Notes under the pieces: model-generated
Databases searched by the model: none
Told to the model about the DNA's origin: nothing
Seen by the model: only the letters and a program-made list of their open reading frames with translations
Assembly: GCF_031882575.1 (NCBI RefSeq)
Contig: NZ_CP134772.1
Location: forward strand, 949,001 to 1,013,000
Direction of reading: 5' to 3'
DNA length: 64,000 nucleotides
From: Pseudomonas sp. VD-NE ins
Lineage (GTDB): Bacteria; Pseudomonadota; Gammaproteobacteria; Pseudomonadales; Pseudomonadaceae
Translations under genes and position numbers: made by a program
In this document: piece after piece, positions 44,398-53,904 of the stretch
How positions within the stretch are numbered: the first letter of the stretch is position 1
Layout: the number at the start of each line of letters is the position of its first letter

Positions 44398-45993
44398 CTA
44401 CTTCACCTGGGTGGTGGCGAAGTTATTAGTGGTGAGAGGGCTGATGTGATAGCCCTCTACGTTGTTGCGCATTGCAGTAAACATCCGGGTGTGGGCCATG
44501 CTGATCCACGGTTGATCCTGATTAAACAGGACCTGAGCCTGCTCATAGAGTTTCGCGCGTTCGGCCGGATCTACTTTAGCCCGTGCTTCGTCGAGCAGTG
44601 CCTGGAATTTCTCGTTGCACCAACGCGCGTAGTTTTCGCCGTTCTTGGCAGCTTCGCAACTGAGCATAGGCGTCAGGAAGTTATCCGGGTCGCCGTTGTC
44701 GCCCGCCCATCCGGCCGAGACCATATCGTGTTCGCCGGCCTTGGCGCGTTTGAGCATTTCGCCCCATTCCATCACGCGGATGTCGATCTTGATCCCGACT
44801 TTCGCCAGGTCAGCCTGCATCATTTGTGCGCCGAGCATCGGGTTGGGGTTGGTCGGGCCGCCGCCGTTACGGGTAAACAGGGTAAACACGGTGCCTTCCG
44901 GAACCCCGGCTTCCTTAAGCAGGGCGCGGGCCTTGTCGAGGTCGCGTGGCGGGTTCTTCAGGTCGTGGTTGTAGCCCAGCAGCGTGTCCGGGTACGGGTT
45001 GACCGCAACGGTTGCATTGCCCGGGCCAAACAGCGCGTTGACGTAAGCGGCTTTGTCGAAGGCGATATCGATCGCCTTACGCACGCGCACGTCGCTCATG
45101 TATTTGTGCTGGGTGTTCATGGCGATGTACGAAACGGTCATCGCATTCAGTTCATCAACCTTGAGCTTGGCGTCTTTCTTGATGCTCGGGATGTCATCCG
45201 GTTTCGGATACAGCGCGATCTGGCACTCGTTGGCCTTGAGCTTCTGCAGGCGCACGTTGTTGTCGGTGGCGATCGCCAGGATCAACGCATCGGCCGGTGG
45301 CTTGCCACGGAAGTACTCCGGATTCGCCTTGAAGCGCACCTGCGCATCCTTGGCGTAGCGCTGGAAGATGAACGGGCCGGTGCCGACCGGCTTGTTGTTC
45401 AGGTCGCCGGTCTTGTTGGCCTTGAGCAATTGATCGGCGTACTCGGCGGAGTAGATGGCGGTGAATGGCATCGCGACGTCAGCCAGGAACGGCGCTTCGC
45501 GGCGGGTCAGGGTGAACTTGACCGTGTAGTCGTCGACTTTTTCTACGTTTTTCAGCAGTTCTTTGAAGCCCATGCTTTCAAAGTAGGGGAAGCCCACGCT
45601 CGACAGTTTGTGCCACGGGTGATTCGGGTCCAGCTGACGCTGGAAGCTCCAAAGCACGTCGTCGGCGTTCATGTCGCGGGTCGGCTTGAAGTATTCGGTG
45701 GTATGAAACTTGACGCCTTGGCGCAGGTGGAACGTGTACGTCAGGCCGTCTTCACTGATTTCCCAGGTGTCTGCCAGGGCCGGAACGATTTCCGTCGTGC
45801 CAGGCTTGAAGTCCACCAGGCGGTTGAAGATGGTTTCGGCCACAGCGTCCGCCGTGACTGCAGTTGTGTACTGGACCATGTCGAAGCCTTCCGGGCTGGC
45901 TTCGGTGCAGACCACCAAGGGTTTGGCCGAGACGCCAACAGCGACACTCAGCAACGCAGCCGCGATGGCTGCACGTAGGGGAAGCATTTTCAT
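44398..45993 (-). CDS. Dipeptide-type substrate-binding protein (DppA4-like)
   Basis: The 531-residue periplasmic protein has a signal peptide (MKMLPLRAAIAAALLSVAVGVSA). The SBP family 5 signature is CTEASPEGFD, HLRQGVKFHTT and NADDVLWSFQRQLDP, with DNFLTPMLSCEAAKNG near the C-terminus. It delivers peptides to DppBCDF, encoded directly downstream. It differs clearly from the other three paralogues (for example CTEASPEGF against CSEGSPAGF), suggesting a different peptide range. By position it corresponds to PA4502 (dppA4) as recalled. The start follows GAGGG. Confidence 0.92.
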   Translation of the reverse strand: MKMLPLRAAIAAALLSVAVGVSAKPLVVCTEASPEGFDMVQYTTAVTADAVAETIFNRLVDFKPGTTEIVPALADTWEISEDGLTYTFHLRQGVKFHTTEYFKPTRDMNADDVLWSFQRQLDPNHPWHKLSSVGFPYFESMGFKELLKNVEKVDDYTVKFTLTRREAPFLADVAMPFTAIYSAEYADQLLKANKTGDLNNKPVGTGPFIFQRYAKDAQVRFKANPEYFRGKPPADALILAIATDNNVRLQKLKANECQIALYPKPDDIPSIKKDAKLKVDELNAMTVSYIAMNTQHKYMSDVRVRKAIDIAFDKAAYVNALFGPGNATVAVNPYPDTLLGYNHDLKNPPRDLDKARALLKEAGVPEGTVFTLFTRNGGGPTNPNPMLGAQMMQADLAKVGIKIDIRVMEWGEMLKRAKAGEHDMVSAGWAGDNGDPDNFLTPMLSCEAAKNGENYARWCNEKFQALLDEARAKVDPAERAKLYEQAQVLFNQDQPWISMAHTRMFTAMRNNVEGYHISPLTTNNFATTQVK

Positions 45994-46021
45994 CGATAAC
46001 CCTCTGCAATCGGTTGAAGAC

Positions 46022-46060
46022 AAAAACCGAACGGCCAACTCATCATGAGTCAGCCGTCGG
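46022..46060 (-). terminator. Terminator between opdP and the dppA4-like gene
   Basis: On the minus strand CCGACGGC pairs with GCCGTTCGG (one bulge), an inner palindrome ACTCAT/ATGAGT extends it, and five T follow. It lies 11 bases after the porin stop and 29 bases before the next start, so the permease genes may depend partly on read-through. Confidence 0.7.
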
Positions 46061-46070
46061 TTGGCGTTTT

Positions 46071-47486
46071 TTACAGGATGTTGAATGGAATCGTGGTCAC
46101 GAGACGGAACTCGTTGATGCTGCCGTCAGCCTGGTTTTCGCTGGCACGGTGAGCGGTGTAAGTACCGCGAATCGTGGTGGCTTTGAGTGGCCCGCTCTGT
46201 ACGGCATAGGTTGCACCGATGCCGTATTCATAGTGGTGCTCGCCGTCCATCGATTGCACACCGTCGTAGCCGCCACCTTTGTAGTGGGTGCCGTCGATGC
46301 CCCAGCCGCGCGCCTGGTAGATGTTGAACTTCAGGCCCGGTACACCGTATTCGGCCATGTTGATGCCGTAGGAAACCTGGAAGGACTTCTCGTTCGGGCC
46401 GTTGAAGTCCGAGAGCAGGGAGTTGGCCAGGTAGATACCGTTGGTTTCGTGCAGGTAGTCGAAGTACTCGTTACCGTTCACTTCCTGATACGAGAAGGTC
46501 AGGGTGTGTGCCAGGTGAGTCAGGCCGAACGACAGCGAGTAGGTGTCATTGTCGATGTCGCCCAGCAGTTTTTTGCCTTCGTCGACAGTCTTGTAGTAGT
46601 TCAGGCCGGTGGTCAGGCTGAGGATCGAGCTGTCACCCAGTACGTGGGTGGCGCCGAAGTAGTACTGGTTCCACAGGTCTTCAGCCTGGGTGCCCCACAG
46701 GCTGGTGGTCAGGCTGGCAAACGGCTGGTACGAGATACCGGCAGTGTTCACGTGGTCAGCTTCGGCGTCGATGTTGCCGTATTCGGAGCGGAACTTGCTG
46801 AGGCTTTCTTCGGTACGAGGCGAGACGCGGTCGAACGTTGCCAGGTCGAAAGAGAGGTTGTTCAGCTCTTCGCTGTGGATCGCGATACCTTCGAAGCTCG
46901 ACGGCAGCGGACGGTTGCCGATCACGTCGACCTGCGGGCTGCTGAAGTTCATGCGGCCGGCAGTCAGGGTGGTATTGGAGATACGTGCCTTGATGTTGGC
47001 CAGGCCCACTTTGCTCCATTGACCTTGAGCGTCACCGCCTTCTTTGGTCAGCGTACGGTTGTTGCCTGCGCCTGGACGGGTGCCCGGTGCACCGCCGTTG
47101 TTGGAGGCGAGGTTCTCGCGGTCACGCTCAAGAGCGATGGCGTTGTAAGCCGCCACTTCGGTGCTGAAACCGACAGTACCTTCGGTGAAACCCGAGTTGT
47201 ACTTGATGATCGTGCCTTGCACCCAGTTGATGCGGCGGTCGGTTGGTGTCGATACGCCATCCTTGCGGTAAGCGAACTTGCCGCCGCGCTTGAGTTGCTC
47301 GTTGGCGTACCAGTTGCGGGTCGAACCGCTGATCGATTGACCTTCGAGGAAACCGGTGGCCTCGGCCTGGGCGCTCTTCTCGTTGACGGTCACCGGGGTG
47401 AATGCCTGACTTTGGGTTTCGGCGTACGCCGTGGCGGTGACGCTGCTGATGGCCAGGGCCAGTATCGCGGTGCTGCTCAGTTTCAT
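46071..47486 (-). CDS. opdP: OprD-family porin, peptide-uptake type
   Basis: The 471-residue outer-membrane porin has a signal peptide (MKLSSTAILALAISSVTATAYA). OprD-type barrel motifs include SQSFTPVTVNEKSAQAEATG-like residues, DRRINWVQG, GRMNFSSPQVDVIGNRPLPSSFEGI and a C-terminal EFRLVTTIPFNIL. OprD porins carry basic amino acids, peptides and carbapenems. Placed among dppA genes it matches PA4501 (opdP/opdD), which takes up glycine-glutamate and other dipeptides. The ribosome site is AAAGGAGC, preceded by an A-rich AAAAAGAA leader. A perfect LacI-type palindrome lies 80 bases upstream. Confidence 0.9.
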   Translation of the reverse strand: MKLSSTAILALAISSVTATAYAETQSQAFTPVTVNEKSAQAEATGFLEGQSISGSTRNWYANEQLKRGGKFAYRKDGVSTPTDRRINWVQGTIIKYNSGFTEGTVGFSTEVAAYNAIALERDRENLASNNGGAPGTRPGAGNNRTLTKEGGDAQGQWSKVGLANIKARISNTTLTAGRMNFSSPQVDVIGNRPLPSSFEGIAIHSEELNNLSFDLATFDRVSPRTEESLSKFRSEYGNIDAEADHVNTAGISYQPFASLTTSLWGTQAEDLWNQYYFGATHVLGDSSILSLTTGLNYYKTVDEGKKLLGDIDNDTYSLSFGLTHLAHTLTFSYQEVNGNEYFDYLHETNGIYLANSLLSDFNGPNEKSFQVSYGINMAEYGVPGLKFNIYQARGWGIDGTHYKGGGYDGVQSMDGEHHYEYGIGATYAVQSGPLKATTIRGTYTAHRASENQADGSINEFRLVTTIPFNIL

Positions 47487-47565
47487 GGGTGAAGCTCCTT
47501 TACTTTCTTTTTATGCCGGCTTTTTTTGGTATGCCGGTTATTGGTTTAGAACTCATTCACACATC

Positions 47566-47577
47566 GCAAACGTTTGC
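47566..47577. promoter_or_regulatory. LacI-family-type palindrome upstream of opdP
   Basis: GCAAACGTTTGC is a perfect 12-base palindrome with the central CG step typical of LacI/PurR/Cra operators. It lies between the dppA3-like stop and opdP, about 80 bases upstream of the porin start. The regulator is unknown. Confidence 0.45.
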
Positions 47578-47661
47578 AAAAGGCCGGATTGGCGAATTTC
47601 GGCAAAGCGCTTGCGTGAGGGGCTAGACAGCGCCCCCCAGCGTTGCGGCTAATCGTCTGGT

Positions 47662-49260
47662 TTAATCGATACCGACACCCGAGAACACGTTGCGACCGAA
47701 AGGGCTGACTTTGAACCCTTCGATCCTCGCGCTTAACGGTTGGTTGACCGTCGAGTGGGCGACAGGCGTGATCGGCACTTGTTGTTTAAGCAATTGCTGA
47801 GCCTGTTTGTAGAGCATGGTGCGCTGGTCGCGGTCAGTGACGACCTTGGCCTGTTTGATCAGCTTGTCGTAAGCCGGGTCGCACCACATGGAATAGTTGT
47901 TGCCGCCGATGGCATCGCAGCTGTACAGCGTGCCGAGCCAGTTGTCCGGATCCCCGTTGTCACCGGTCCAGCCGATCAGGCTGATGTCGTGCTCGCCATT
48001 TTTGGTGCGCTTGATGTACTCGCCCCATTCGTAGCTGACGATTTTTACTTTCAGACCGATCTTGGCCCAGTCAGCCTGGAGCATTTCGGCCATCAGTTTG
48101 GCGTTCGGGTTGTACGGACGCTGCACCGGCATCGCCCACAGGGTGATTTCGGTGCCTTCCTTGACGCCGGCAGCCTTGAGCAGCTCTTTGGCTTTTTCCG
48201 GGTTGTAGGCGGCGTCTTTGATGGTGTTGTCGTAGGACCACTGGGTCGGTGGCATGGCGTTGACGGCCAGTTGACCGGCGCCTTGATAAACAGCGTTGAG
48301 AATCCCCTGTTTATTCACCGCCATGTCCAGCGCCTGACGCACTTCGAGCTGGTCGAAGGGTTTGTGGCGGACGTTGTAGGCGATGTAGCCGAGGTTGAAA
48401 CCCGGTTTGGAGATCAGTTGCAGTTTCGGGTCGGCCTTCAGCGCTTCAACATCGGCAGGGCGCGGATGCAGGGTAATCTGGCATTCGCCGGCCTTGAGCT
48501 TCTGCACGCGTACCGAGGCGTCGGTGTTGATCGCGAAAATCAGATTGTCGAGTTTGACCCGGCTCGGATCCCAATAATGTTTATTACCGGTGTAACGAAT
48601 GTTCGAGTCTTTCTGATAACTCTTGAACACGAACGGCCCGGTGCCGATCGGTTTCTGGTTGATGTCGCTCGGCTTGCCGTCGGCCAGCAATTTGTCGGCG
48701 TATTCGGCGGACAGAATGGAGGCGAAGCTCATGGCAATGTTCTGAATGAACGCGGCGTCGACGCTGTTGAGCGTGAACTCCACGGTCAGCGGCCCGGTCT
48801 TCTCGACCTTGGCGATGTTCTTGTTCAGGCTCATCCCGTTGAAATACGGGAATTCGGTGGGATAGGCCTTACGGAAAGGCTGTTGTGCATCCAGCATGCG
48901 ATTAAACGTGAACAGCACGTCATCGGCGTTGAAATCGCGGGTCGGCTTGAAGTACGGCGTTGTATGAAACTTCACACCTTCACGCAGGTGAAAGGTGTAC
49001 TTGAGACCATCCTCGGAAATATCCCACGTGGTTGCCAGACCCGGAACGACATTGGTCTCGCCTTTTTCGAACTCGACCAGTCGGTTGTAGATCGGTTCGG
49101 CGGCGTCGTTATCGGTCGCTGTCGTGTACTGCGCGGTATCAAACCCTGCCGGGCTGCCTTCAGAACAGAACACCAGACTTTTGCTGGCGGCGAACGTCGC
49201 GGACGAGGCGGCCAACAGGCCGGCGCTCAGCAATGCGGAAAAAATCAAGGTATGGCGCAT
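47662..49260 (-). CDS. Dipeptide-type substrate-binding protein (DppA3-like)
   Basis: The 532-residue periplasmic protein has a signal peptide ending ATFAASK. The SBP_bac_5 core contains CSEGSPAGFDTAQYT, HLREGVKFHTTPYFKP and DNWLGTLYSCDAIGGN. It corresponds by position to PA4500 (dppA3). The start at 49260 follows GAGGGAG. Relative to P. aeruginosa the genes psdR and mdpA, expected upstream of it, are missing, and the next gene is another dppA paralogue. Confidence 0.92.
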   Translation of the reverse strand: MRHTLIFSALLSAGLLAASSATFAASKSLVFCSEGSPAGFDTAQYTTATDNDAAEPIYNRLVEFEKGETNVVPGLATTWDISEDGLKYTFHLREGVKFHTTPYFKPTRDFNADDVLFTFNRMLDAQQPFRKAYPTEFPYFNGMSLNKNIAKVEKTGPLTVEFTLNSVDAAFIQNIAMSFASILSAEYADKLLADGKPSDINQKPIGTGPFVFKSYQKDSNIRYTGNKHYWDPSRVKLDNLIFAINTDASVRVQKLKAGECQITLHPRPADVEALKADPKLQLISKPGFNLGYIAYNVRHKPFDQLEVRQALDMAVNKQGILNAVYQGAGQLAVNAMPPTQWSYDNTIKDAAYNPEKAKELLKAAGVKEGTEITLWAMPVQRPYNPNAKLMAEMLQADWAKIGLKVKIVSYEWGEYIKRTKNGEHDISLIGWTGDNGDPDNWLGTLYSCDAIGGNNYSMWCDPAYDKLIKQAKVVTDRDQRTMLYKQAQQLLKQQVPITPVAHSTVNQPLSARIEGFKVSPFGRNVFSGVGID

Positions 49261-49520
49261 GACGCTCCCTCTTTTTTAGTGTTGTTCAATGCGCCATCGT
49301 CTCATCCGGAGACGTTTGGGCAGCATCGAGCTCAATCCAGTACGTACGGCAAACGGGTGGCCCACGCAGACACTGGTCAGTACCCGACGGTAGGGGCCGC
49401 GGTCCTGGCAGTAAATGCGTAAATGCCTTAAAGCTCGTAGGAAAAGGCGACGCGTCCTATACCACCGCGGTCATCCGCAGTGGAATTGGCTGTAGGCAAT
49501 TTCCTAACTTCCCGGCAGGT
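49261..49520. other. Gap between dppA2-like and dppA3-like genes
   Basis: In P. aeruginosa I recall psdR (repressor of dpp) and mdpA (dipeptidase) here. In this window 260 bases remain with no convincing frame on either strand. The terminator at 49521 closes the dppA2-like transcript, so the dppA3-like gene needs a promoter in this stretch. I could not fix one. Confidence 0.5.
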
Positions 49521-49551
49521 AAAACAACGGCGACGTCAAAAACGTCGCCGC
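49521..49551 (-). terminator. Intrinsic terminator of the dppA2-like gene
   Basis: CGGCGACG pairs perfectly with CGTCGCCG across a seven-base loop and is followed on the minus strand by TTGTTTT, ten bases after the stop. Confidence 0.82.
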
Positions 49552-49560
49552 TGCAGTGCC

Positions 49561-51186
49561 TTATTTGCTGACGCTGACGCCGTAGAAGGAGTTCAAGCCG
49601 AATGGGCTGATCTTGAAATCCTGCACGTTGGCGCGCATGGGTTGGTACACCGTCGAGTGAGCGATAGGTGTCATCGGGACTGCATCTTTGAGGACGTGTT
49701 GCGCCTGTTTGTACAGTTCGGTGCGCTTGCCCTGATCGGTCGTGCGCTTGGCTTCTTTGACGAGGCCGTCGAACTTCTTGTCGCACCACTTGGAGAAGTT
49801 GTTGCCGCTGAGCGAGTCGCAGCCGAACAGCACGTTCAGCCAGTTGTCCGGATCACCATTGTCACCGCTCCAGCCAATGATCATGGCCTGGTTCTCGCCA
49901 CCTTTGGAGCGTTTGATGTACTCGCCCCACTCGTAGCTGGTGATCTTCACTTTCAAGCCGATCTTGGCCCAGTCGGACTGGAGCATTTCAGCCATCAGTT
50001 TGGCGTTCGGGTTGTACGGACGCTGCACCGGCATCGCCCACAGCACGATCTCGGTACCTTCCTTGACGCCTGCTTCCTTGAGCAGCTGTTTGGCTTTCTC
50101 AGGATCGTACTTGGCATCTTTGATGGTGGTGTCGTAAGACCATTGGGTCGGCGGCATGGCGTTGACCGCCAGTTGGCCTGCGCCCTGGTAAACCGAGTCG
50201 ATGATCTGCGGCTTGTTCACGGCCATGTCCAGCGCCTGGCGTACGCGCAGGTCAGCCAGCGGGTTGGCCTCGTTGCTGCCTTTGACCTTGTCCATCACGT
50301 TGTAGGCGATGTAGCCGAGGTTGAAGCCAGCCTGGTCAGGCATCTTCAGGGTCTTGTCTTCTTTCAGCGCTTTCAGGTCGGCCGGACGCGGGAACAAGGT
50401 GACCTGGCACTCGTTCTTTTTCAGCTTCTGAATACGTACCGACGGGTCGGTGGTGATGGCGAAGATCAGGTTGTCGATCTTCACGTCATCCGGCTTCCAG
50501 TAGTCCTTGTTCCCGGTGTAGCGGATGTTGGAGTCTTTCTGGTAGCTCTTGAACACGAACGGACCAGTGCCGATCGGCTTCTGGTTGATGTCGGCAGCCT
50601 TTCCTTCTTTCAGCAGCTGCGCTGCGTACTCGGCGGACTGCACCGAGGCGAAGCTCATGGCCATGTTCTGGATGAACGCGGCATCTACTTCTTTCAACGT
50701 GAACTTGACGGTGTGGTCGTCGACTTTATCGATCTTGGTGATGTTGGTGTCCATCCCCATGTCGGTGAAGTACGGGAATTCGGTCGGGTACGCCTTACGG
50801 AACGGGTCATCCTTGTTAATCATGCGATTGAAGGTGAACAGCACGTCGTCGGCGTTGAACTCACGAGTCGGCTTGAAATACGGGGTGGTGTGGAACTTGA
50901 CGCCTTCACGCAGGTGGAAGGTGTACGTCAGGCCGTCATCGGAAATGTCCCACTTGGTCGCCAGACCAGGAATCACGGCGGTGCCGCCGCGCTCGAACTG
51001 GGTCAGGCGGTTGAACATGGTTTCGGCTGAGGCGTCGAAGTCGGTTCCGGTGGTGTACTGGCCTGGGTCGAAACCGGCCGGGCTGCCTTCGGAGCAGAAC
51101 ACCAGGTTAGTCGCAGCGGATGCGAAAGGTGCGGAGGCTAACAAGCCTGCGCCGACTAAAAACGGAATGACCGCGTGTTTAAGCAT
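49561..51186 (-). CDS. Dipeptide-type substrate-binding protein (DppA2-like)
   Basis: The 541-residue periplasmic protein has a signal peptide (MLKHAVIPFLVGAGLLASAPFASA). Core motifs are CSEGSPAGFDPGQYTTG, HLREGVKFHTT and DNWLNVLFGCDSLSGN. The start at 51186 was taken because GAGGCC precedes it and the signal peptide is complete; eight more codons are open upstream. It has its own terminator. By order it corresponds to PA4497 (dppA2). Confidence 0.92.
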   Translation of the reverse strand: MLKHAVIPFLVGAGLLASAPFASAATNLVFCSEGSPAGFDPGQYTTGTDFDASAETMFNRLTQFERGGTAVIPGLATKWDISDDGLTYTFHLREGVKFHTTPYFKPTREFNADDVLFTFNRMINKDDPFRKAYPTEFPYFTDMGMDTNITKIDKVDDHTVKFTLKEVDAAFIQNMAMSFASVQSAEYAAQLLKEGKAADINQKPIGTGPFVFKSYQKDSNIRYTGNKDYWKPDDVKIDNLIFAITTDPSVRIQKLKKNECQVTLFPRPADLKALKEDKTLKMPDQAGFNLGYIAYNVMDKVKGSNEANPLADLRVRQALDMAVNKPQIIDSVYQGAGQLAVNAMPPTQWSYDTTIKDAKYDPEKAKQLLKEAGVKEGTEIVLWAMPVQRPYNPNAKLMAEMLQSDWAKIGLKVKITSYEWGEYIKRSKGGENQAMIIGWSGDNGDPDNWLNVLFGCDSLSGNNFSKWCDKKFDGLVKEAKRTTDQGKRTELYKQAQHVLKDAVPMTPIAHSTVYQPMRANVQDFKISPFGLNSFYGVSVSK

Positions 51187-51393
51187 GTTGGCCTCATGAT
51201 TTGTTGTCATTTTTTAGTTGTGAGGTACGACCTCGTGAGTCGTGCCTGCGGATACTTATGCAGGGGCCATACCCATTGCAAGATCCAGAGTGACTGCCGG
51301 CCTCAAAGCGTGGCACGAACGTACCTTAATGTCGCATCTGTATAACTTCTGACGCATTTGACCGTTTGCGGGTGGTTTTTACGGTGCAAATGA

Positions 51394-51441
51394 AGCCCCA
51401 AAACGGTGCGCTGGTCACGTTGTGCGCGCCGCCTTGGGGCT
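51394..51441 (-). terminator. Probable terminator of the dppA1-like gene
   Basis: AGCCCCAA pairs with TTGGGGCT across a long loop directly after the dppA1-like stop. The T run is poor (TTCATTT), so strength is uncertain. Confidence 0.45.
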
Positions 51442-51446
51442 CGGTG

Positions 51447-53048
51447 TTACTTATTTATACCCACGCCATAGAAGGGGGTCAGACCGAACGGGCTGATCCT
51501 GAAGTCAGTGACTTCCTTGCGCAGCGGCTGGAACACCGTGGAGTTGGCAATTGGTGTGATCGGCACCTGCTGTTTAAGGATCAGTTGCGCCTGCTGATAC
51601 AGTTTTACCCGTTGTTCCTTGTCGGTGGATAACTTGGCCTGCTGGACCAGTTTGTCGTAGGCCGGATCGCACCATTTGGCGTAGTTGCTGCCTTTTACCG
51701 CCACGCAGCTGTAGAGCACGCCAAGCCAGTTGTCGGGGTCACCGTTGTCACCTGTCCAACCATAGATCATCGCGTCGTGCTCGCCATTTTTCGCGCGTTT
51801 GATGTACTCGCCCCATTCATAGCTGACGATGTTGGCCTTGATGCCGATCTTCTCCCAATCCTGCTGGATCATCTGCGCCGACATCCGCGCATTCGGGTTC
51901 GACGCACGTTGCACTGTCATCGCCCAAAGGTTGATGGTTGTACCCGGCGCAACCCCTGCTTCTTTCAGTAGCACCCGCGCTTTGACCGGGTCGTAGGGAG
52001 CGTCCTTGATATTCGGGTCATACGACCATTGCGCTGGCGGCAAGGCGTTTTGCGCCAACTGGCCGGCGCTTTGGTAAACGGCTTTGATGATCGCCGGTTT
52101 ATCGATGGCCATGTCCAGCGCCTGCCGAACCTTGAGCTGGTCGAGTGGTGCGTGGGTGGTGTTGTAGGCGAGGAAGCCGAGGTTGAAGCCGGCCTGCTTG
52201 AGCACGCGCAGGTTCGGGTCTTTTTCCATCACATCGATGTCGGCCGGGCGCGGGTAGCCGCTGACCTGGCATTCGCCGGCCTTGAGTTTTTGCAGGCGTA
52301 CGGCGGCGTCGGGGGTGATCGAGAAGATCAGGTTGTCGATCTTCACGTCTTCGGGTTTCCAATAGGCCGTGTTGGCGGCGTAGCGGATTTGCGAATCCTT
52401 TTGGTAGCGCTTGAACACGAATGGGCCGGTGCCGATCGGCTTCTGGTTGAGGTCGGCGGCTTTGCCTTCTTTCAACAGTTGGGCGGCGTATTCGGCTGAT
52501 TGCACCGAGGCGAAGCTCATGGCGAGGTTTTGCACGAACGCGGCGTCGACGTTGTTGAGGTTGAAGCGCACGGTTTGCTCGTCGAGTTTTTCTACCGATT
52601 TGATTGTGGTGTTGAGGCCCATGTCAGTGAAGTACGGGGATTCGGCGGGGTAGGCCTTGCGGAAGGCGTTGTCCGGGTCGAGGAGGCGCTGGAAGGTGAA
52701 GAGCACGTCGTCGGCGTTGAAGTCGCGGGTGGGTTTGAAGTAGTCGGTGGTGTGGAATTTTACGTTTTGGCGCAGGTGGAAGGTGTATTGCAGGCCATCC
52801 GGGGAAATGTCCCATTTGGTTGCCAGGCCGGGTTCGATGTCGGTGCCGCCGCGCTGGAATTGGGTGAGGCGGTTGAAGACGGTTTCGGCGGAGGCGTCGA
52901 AGTCGGTGCCGCTGGTGTATTGGCTGGGGTCGAAGCCTGCGGGGCTGGCTTCGGAGCAGTAGACCAGGGTTGTGGCGGCGTTGGCGATTGGGGCTATGGT
53001 TGTTAGTGCGAGGGAGATCAAGAGCGGTTTTAGGGTGGATCTTGGCAT
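51447..53048 (-). CDS. Dipeptide-type substrate-binding protein (DppA1-like)
   Basis: The 533-residue periplasmic protein has a signal peptide (MPRSTLKPLLISLALTTIAPIANA). Core motifs are CSEASPAGFDPSQYTSG, HLRQNVKFHTTDYFKP and DNWLGVLYSCVAVKGS. It is the first of four dppA paralogues in the direction of transcription and corresponds by order to PA4496 (dppA1). The ribosome site is GGGGAC. It and the two DppA copies next to it are much alike, pointing to local duplication. Confidence 0.92.
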   Translation of the reverse strand: MPRSTLKPLLISLALTTIAPIANAATTLVYCSEASPAGFDPSQYTSGTDFDASAETVFNRLTQFQRGGTDIEPGLATKWDISPDGLQYTFHLRQNVKFHTTDYFKPTRDFNADDVLFTFQRLLDPDNAFRKAYPAESPYFTDMGLNTTIKSVEKLDEQTVRFNLNNVDAAFVQNLAMSFASVQSAEYAAQLLKEGKAADLNQKPIGTGPFVFKRYQKDSQIRYAANTAYWKPEDVKIDNLIFSITPDAAVRLQKLKAGECQVSGYPRPADIDVMEKDPNLRVLKQAGFNLGFLAYNTTHAPLDQLKVRQALDMAIDKPAIIKAVYQSAGQLAQNALPPAQWSYDPNIKDAPYDPVKARVLLKEAGVAPGTTINLWAMTVQRASNPNARMSAQMIQQDWEKIGIKANIVSYEWGEYIKRAKNGEHDAMIYGWTGDNGDPDNWLGVLYSCVAVKGSNYAKWCDPAYDKLVQQAKLSTDKEQRVKLYQQAQLILKQQVPITPIANSTVFQPLRKEVTDFRISPFGLTPFYGVGINK

Positions 53049-53160
53049 GGGGTCCCCGGGGAATCGGCGGTGGTAATCGTGGAAGAGTAGCTGGGGCGGG
53101 GGTGTTGGCGGAAATATCGTTTTTCCTGTTGAAGTGTCTGTCTCGGTATATCTAGCACTT

Positions 53161-53530
53161 GTGTGTATATCCGTTGCTGCGGTGATGGCGGCTTAGGGTT
53201 CCGCCCTTACGGCGGGTCACTTTTTACAAACGCCTAAAAAGTAACCAAAAACGCTTGCTCCTACGTACGGCCCGCTCGCTGGGGCTCGGGGTTCCTTCGC
53301 TCCGGGATCGATCCGGGCGCAGCGTCTCCGGTTTGCTTCGCTGCACCTACTCCCGCTGTGTTTGGCTTCGCCAAACGGTCGCTGCGCTCCCACGCCCGGA
53401 TCAATCCCTCCACTCAGCCTTCCGACGTCGCTCGTGGATCAAGATCAAAAGCTGCAGCCGAGCTAACGCTCATCCTGTTGAGTGGTGAAGAGCGCGGGTG
53501 TTCGGCTTTTGTTTTGTGGTGGATTTGCCC
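53161..53530 (+). repeat. Dispersed intergenic repeat, copy B (uninterrupted)
   Basis: It runs from tgtgtatatccgttgctgcg through cgcccttacggcgggtcact and aaacgcctaaaaagtaacc to gagtggtgaagagcgcggg. It matches 36140-36215 joined to 37866-38160, without the IS. It includes an open frame of 77 codons shared with copy A. Confidence 0.85.
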
Positions 53531-53904
53531 CTCACCCCAGCCCTCTCCCGAGGGAGAGGGAGCCGATTTTTGGGCATTTCAAAATCTGAGTTCGACTCGG
53601 TATTTCACGTCGGCGTAGCTCGCCCAAACACCTCGGTCAGTCCCCTCTCCCTCCGGGAGAGGGTTAGGGTGAGGGGCTTTTGATCTACTTCAGAATCTGA
53701 GTTCGACTCGGTATTTCACGTCGGCGTAGCTCGCCCAAACACCTCGGTCAGTCCCCTCTCCCTCCGGGAGAGGGTTAGGGTGAGGGGCTTTTGATCTGTT
53801 TCAGAATCTGAGTTCGACTCGGTATTTCACGTCGGCGTATCTCTCGCAATCACCTCGGTCAGTCCCCTCTCCCTTTGGGAGAGGGCTAGGGTGAGGGTTT
53901 GCTT
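53529..53904. repeat. Three 111-bp tandem units of the ccctctccc repeat, copy 4
   Basis: The sequence ttcgactcggtatttcac recurs at 53591, 53702 and 53813, an exact 111-base step. Each unit ends with a ccctctccctccgggagaggg hairpin and ttagggtgaggg. Same class as 38160-38460. Confidence 0.88.

Noticed and set aside
53583..53900. Regular 111-bp repeats considered as a CRISPR array
   Set aside because: The whole unit repeats without unique spacers, unit length is far too long, and no cas genes are near.
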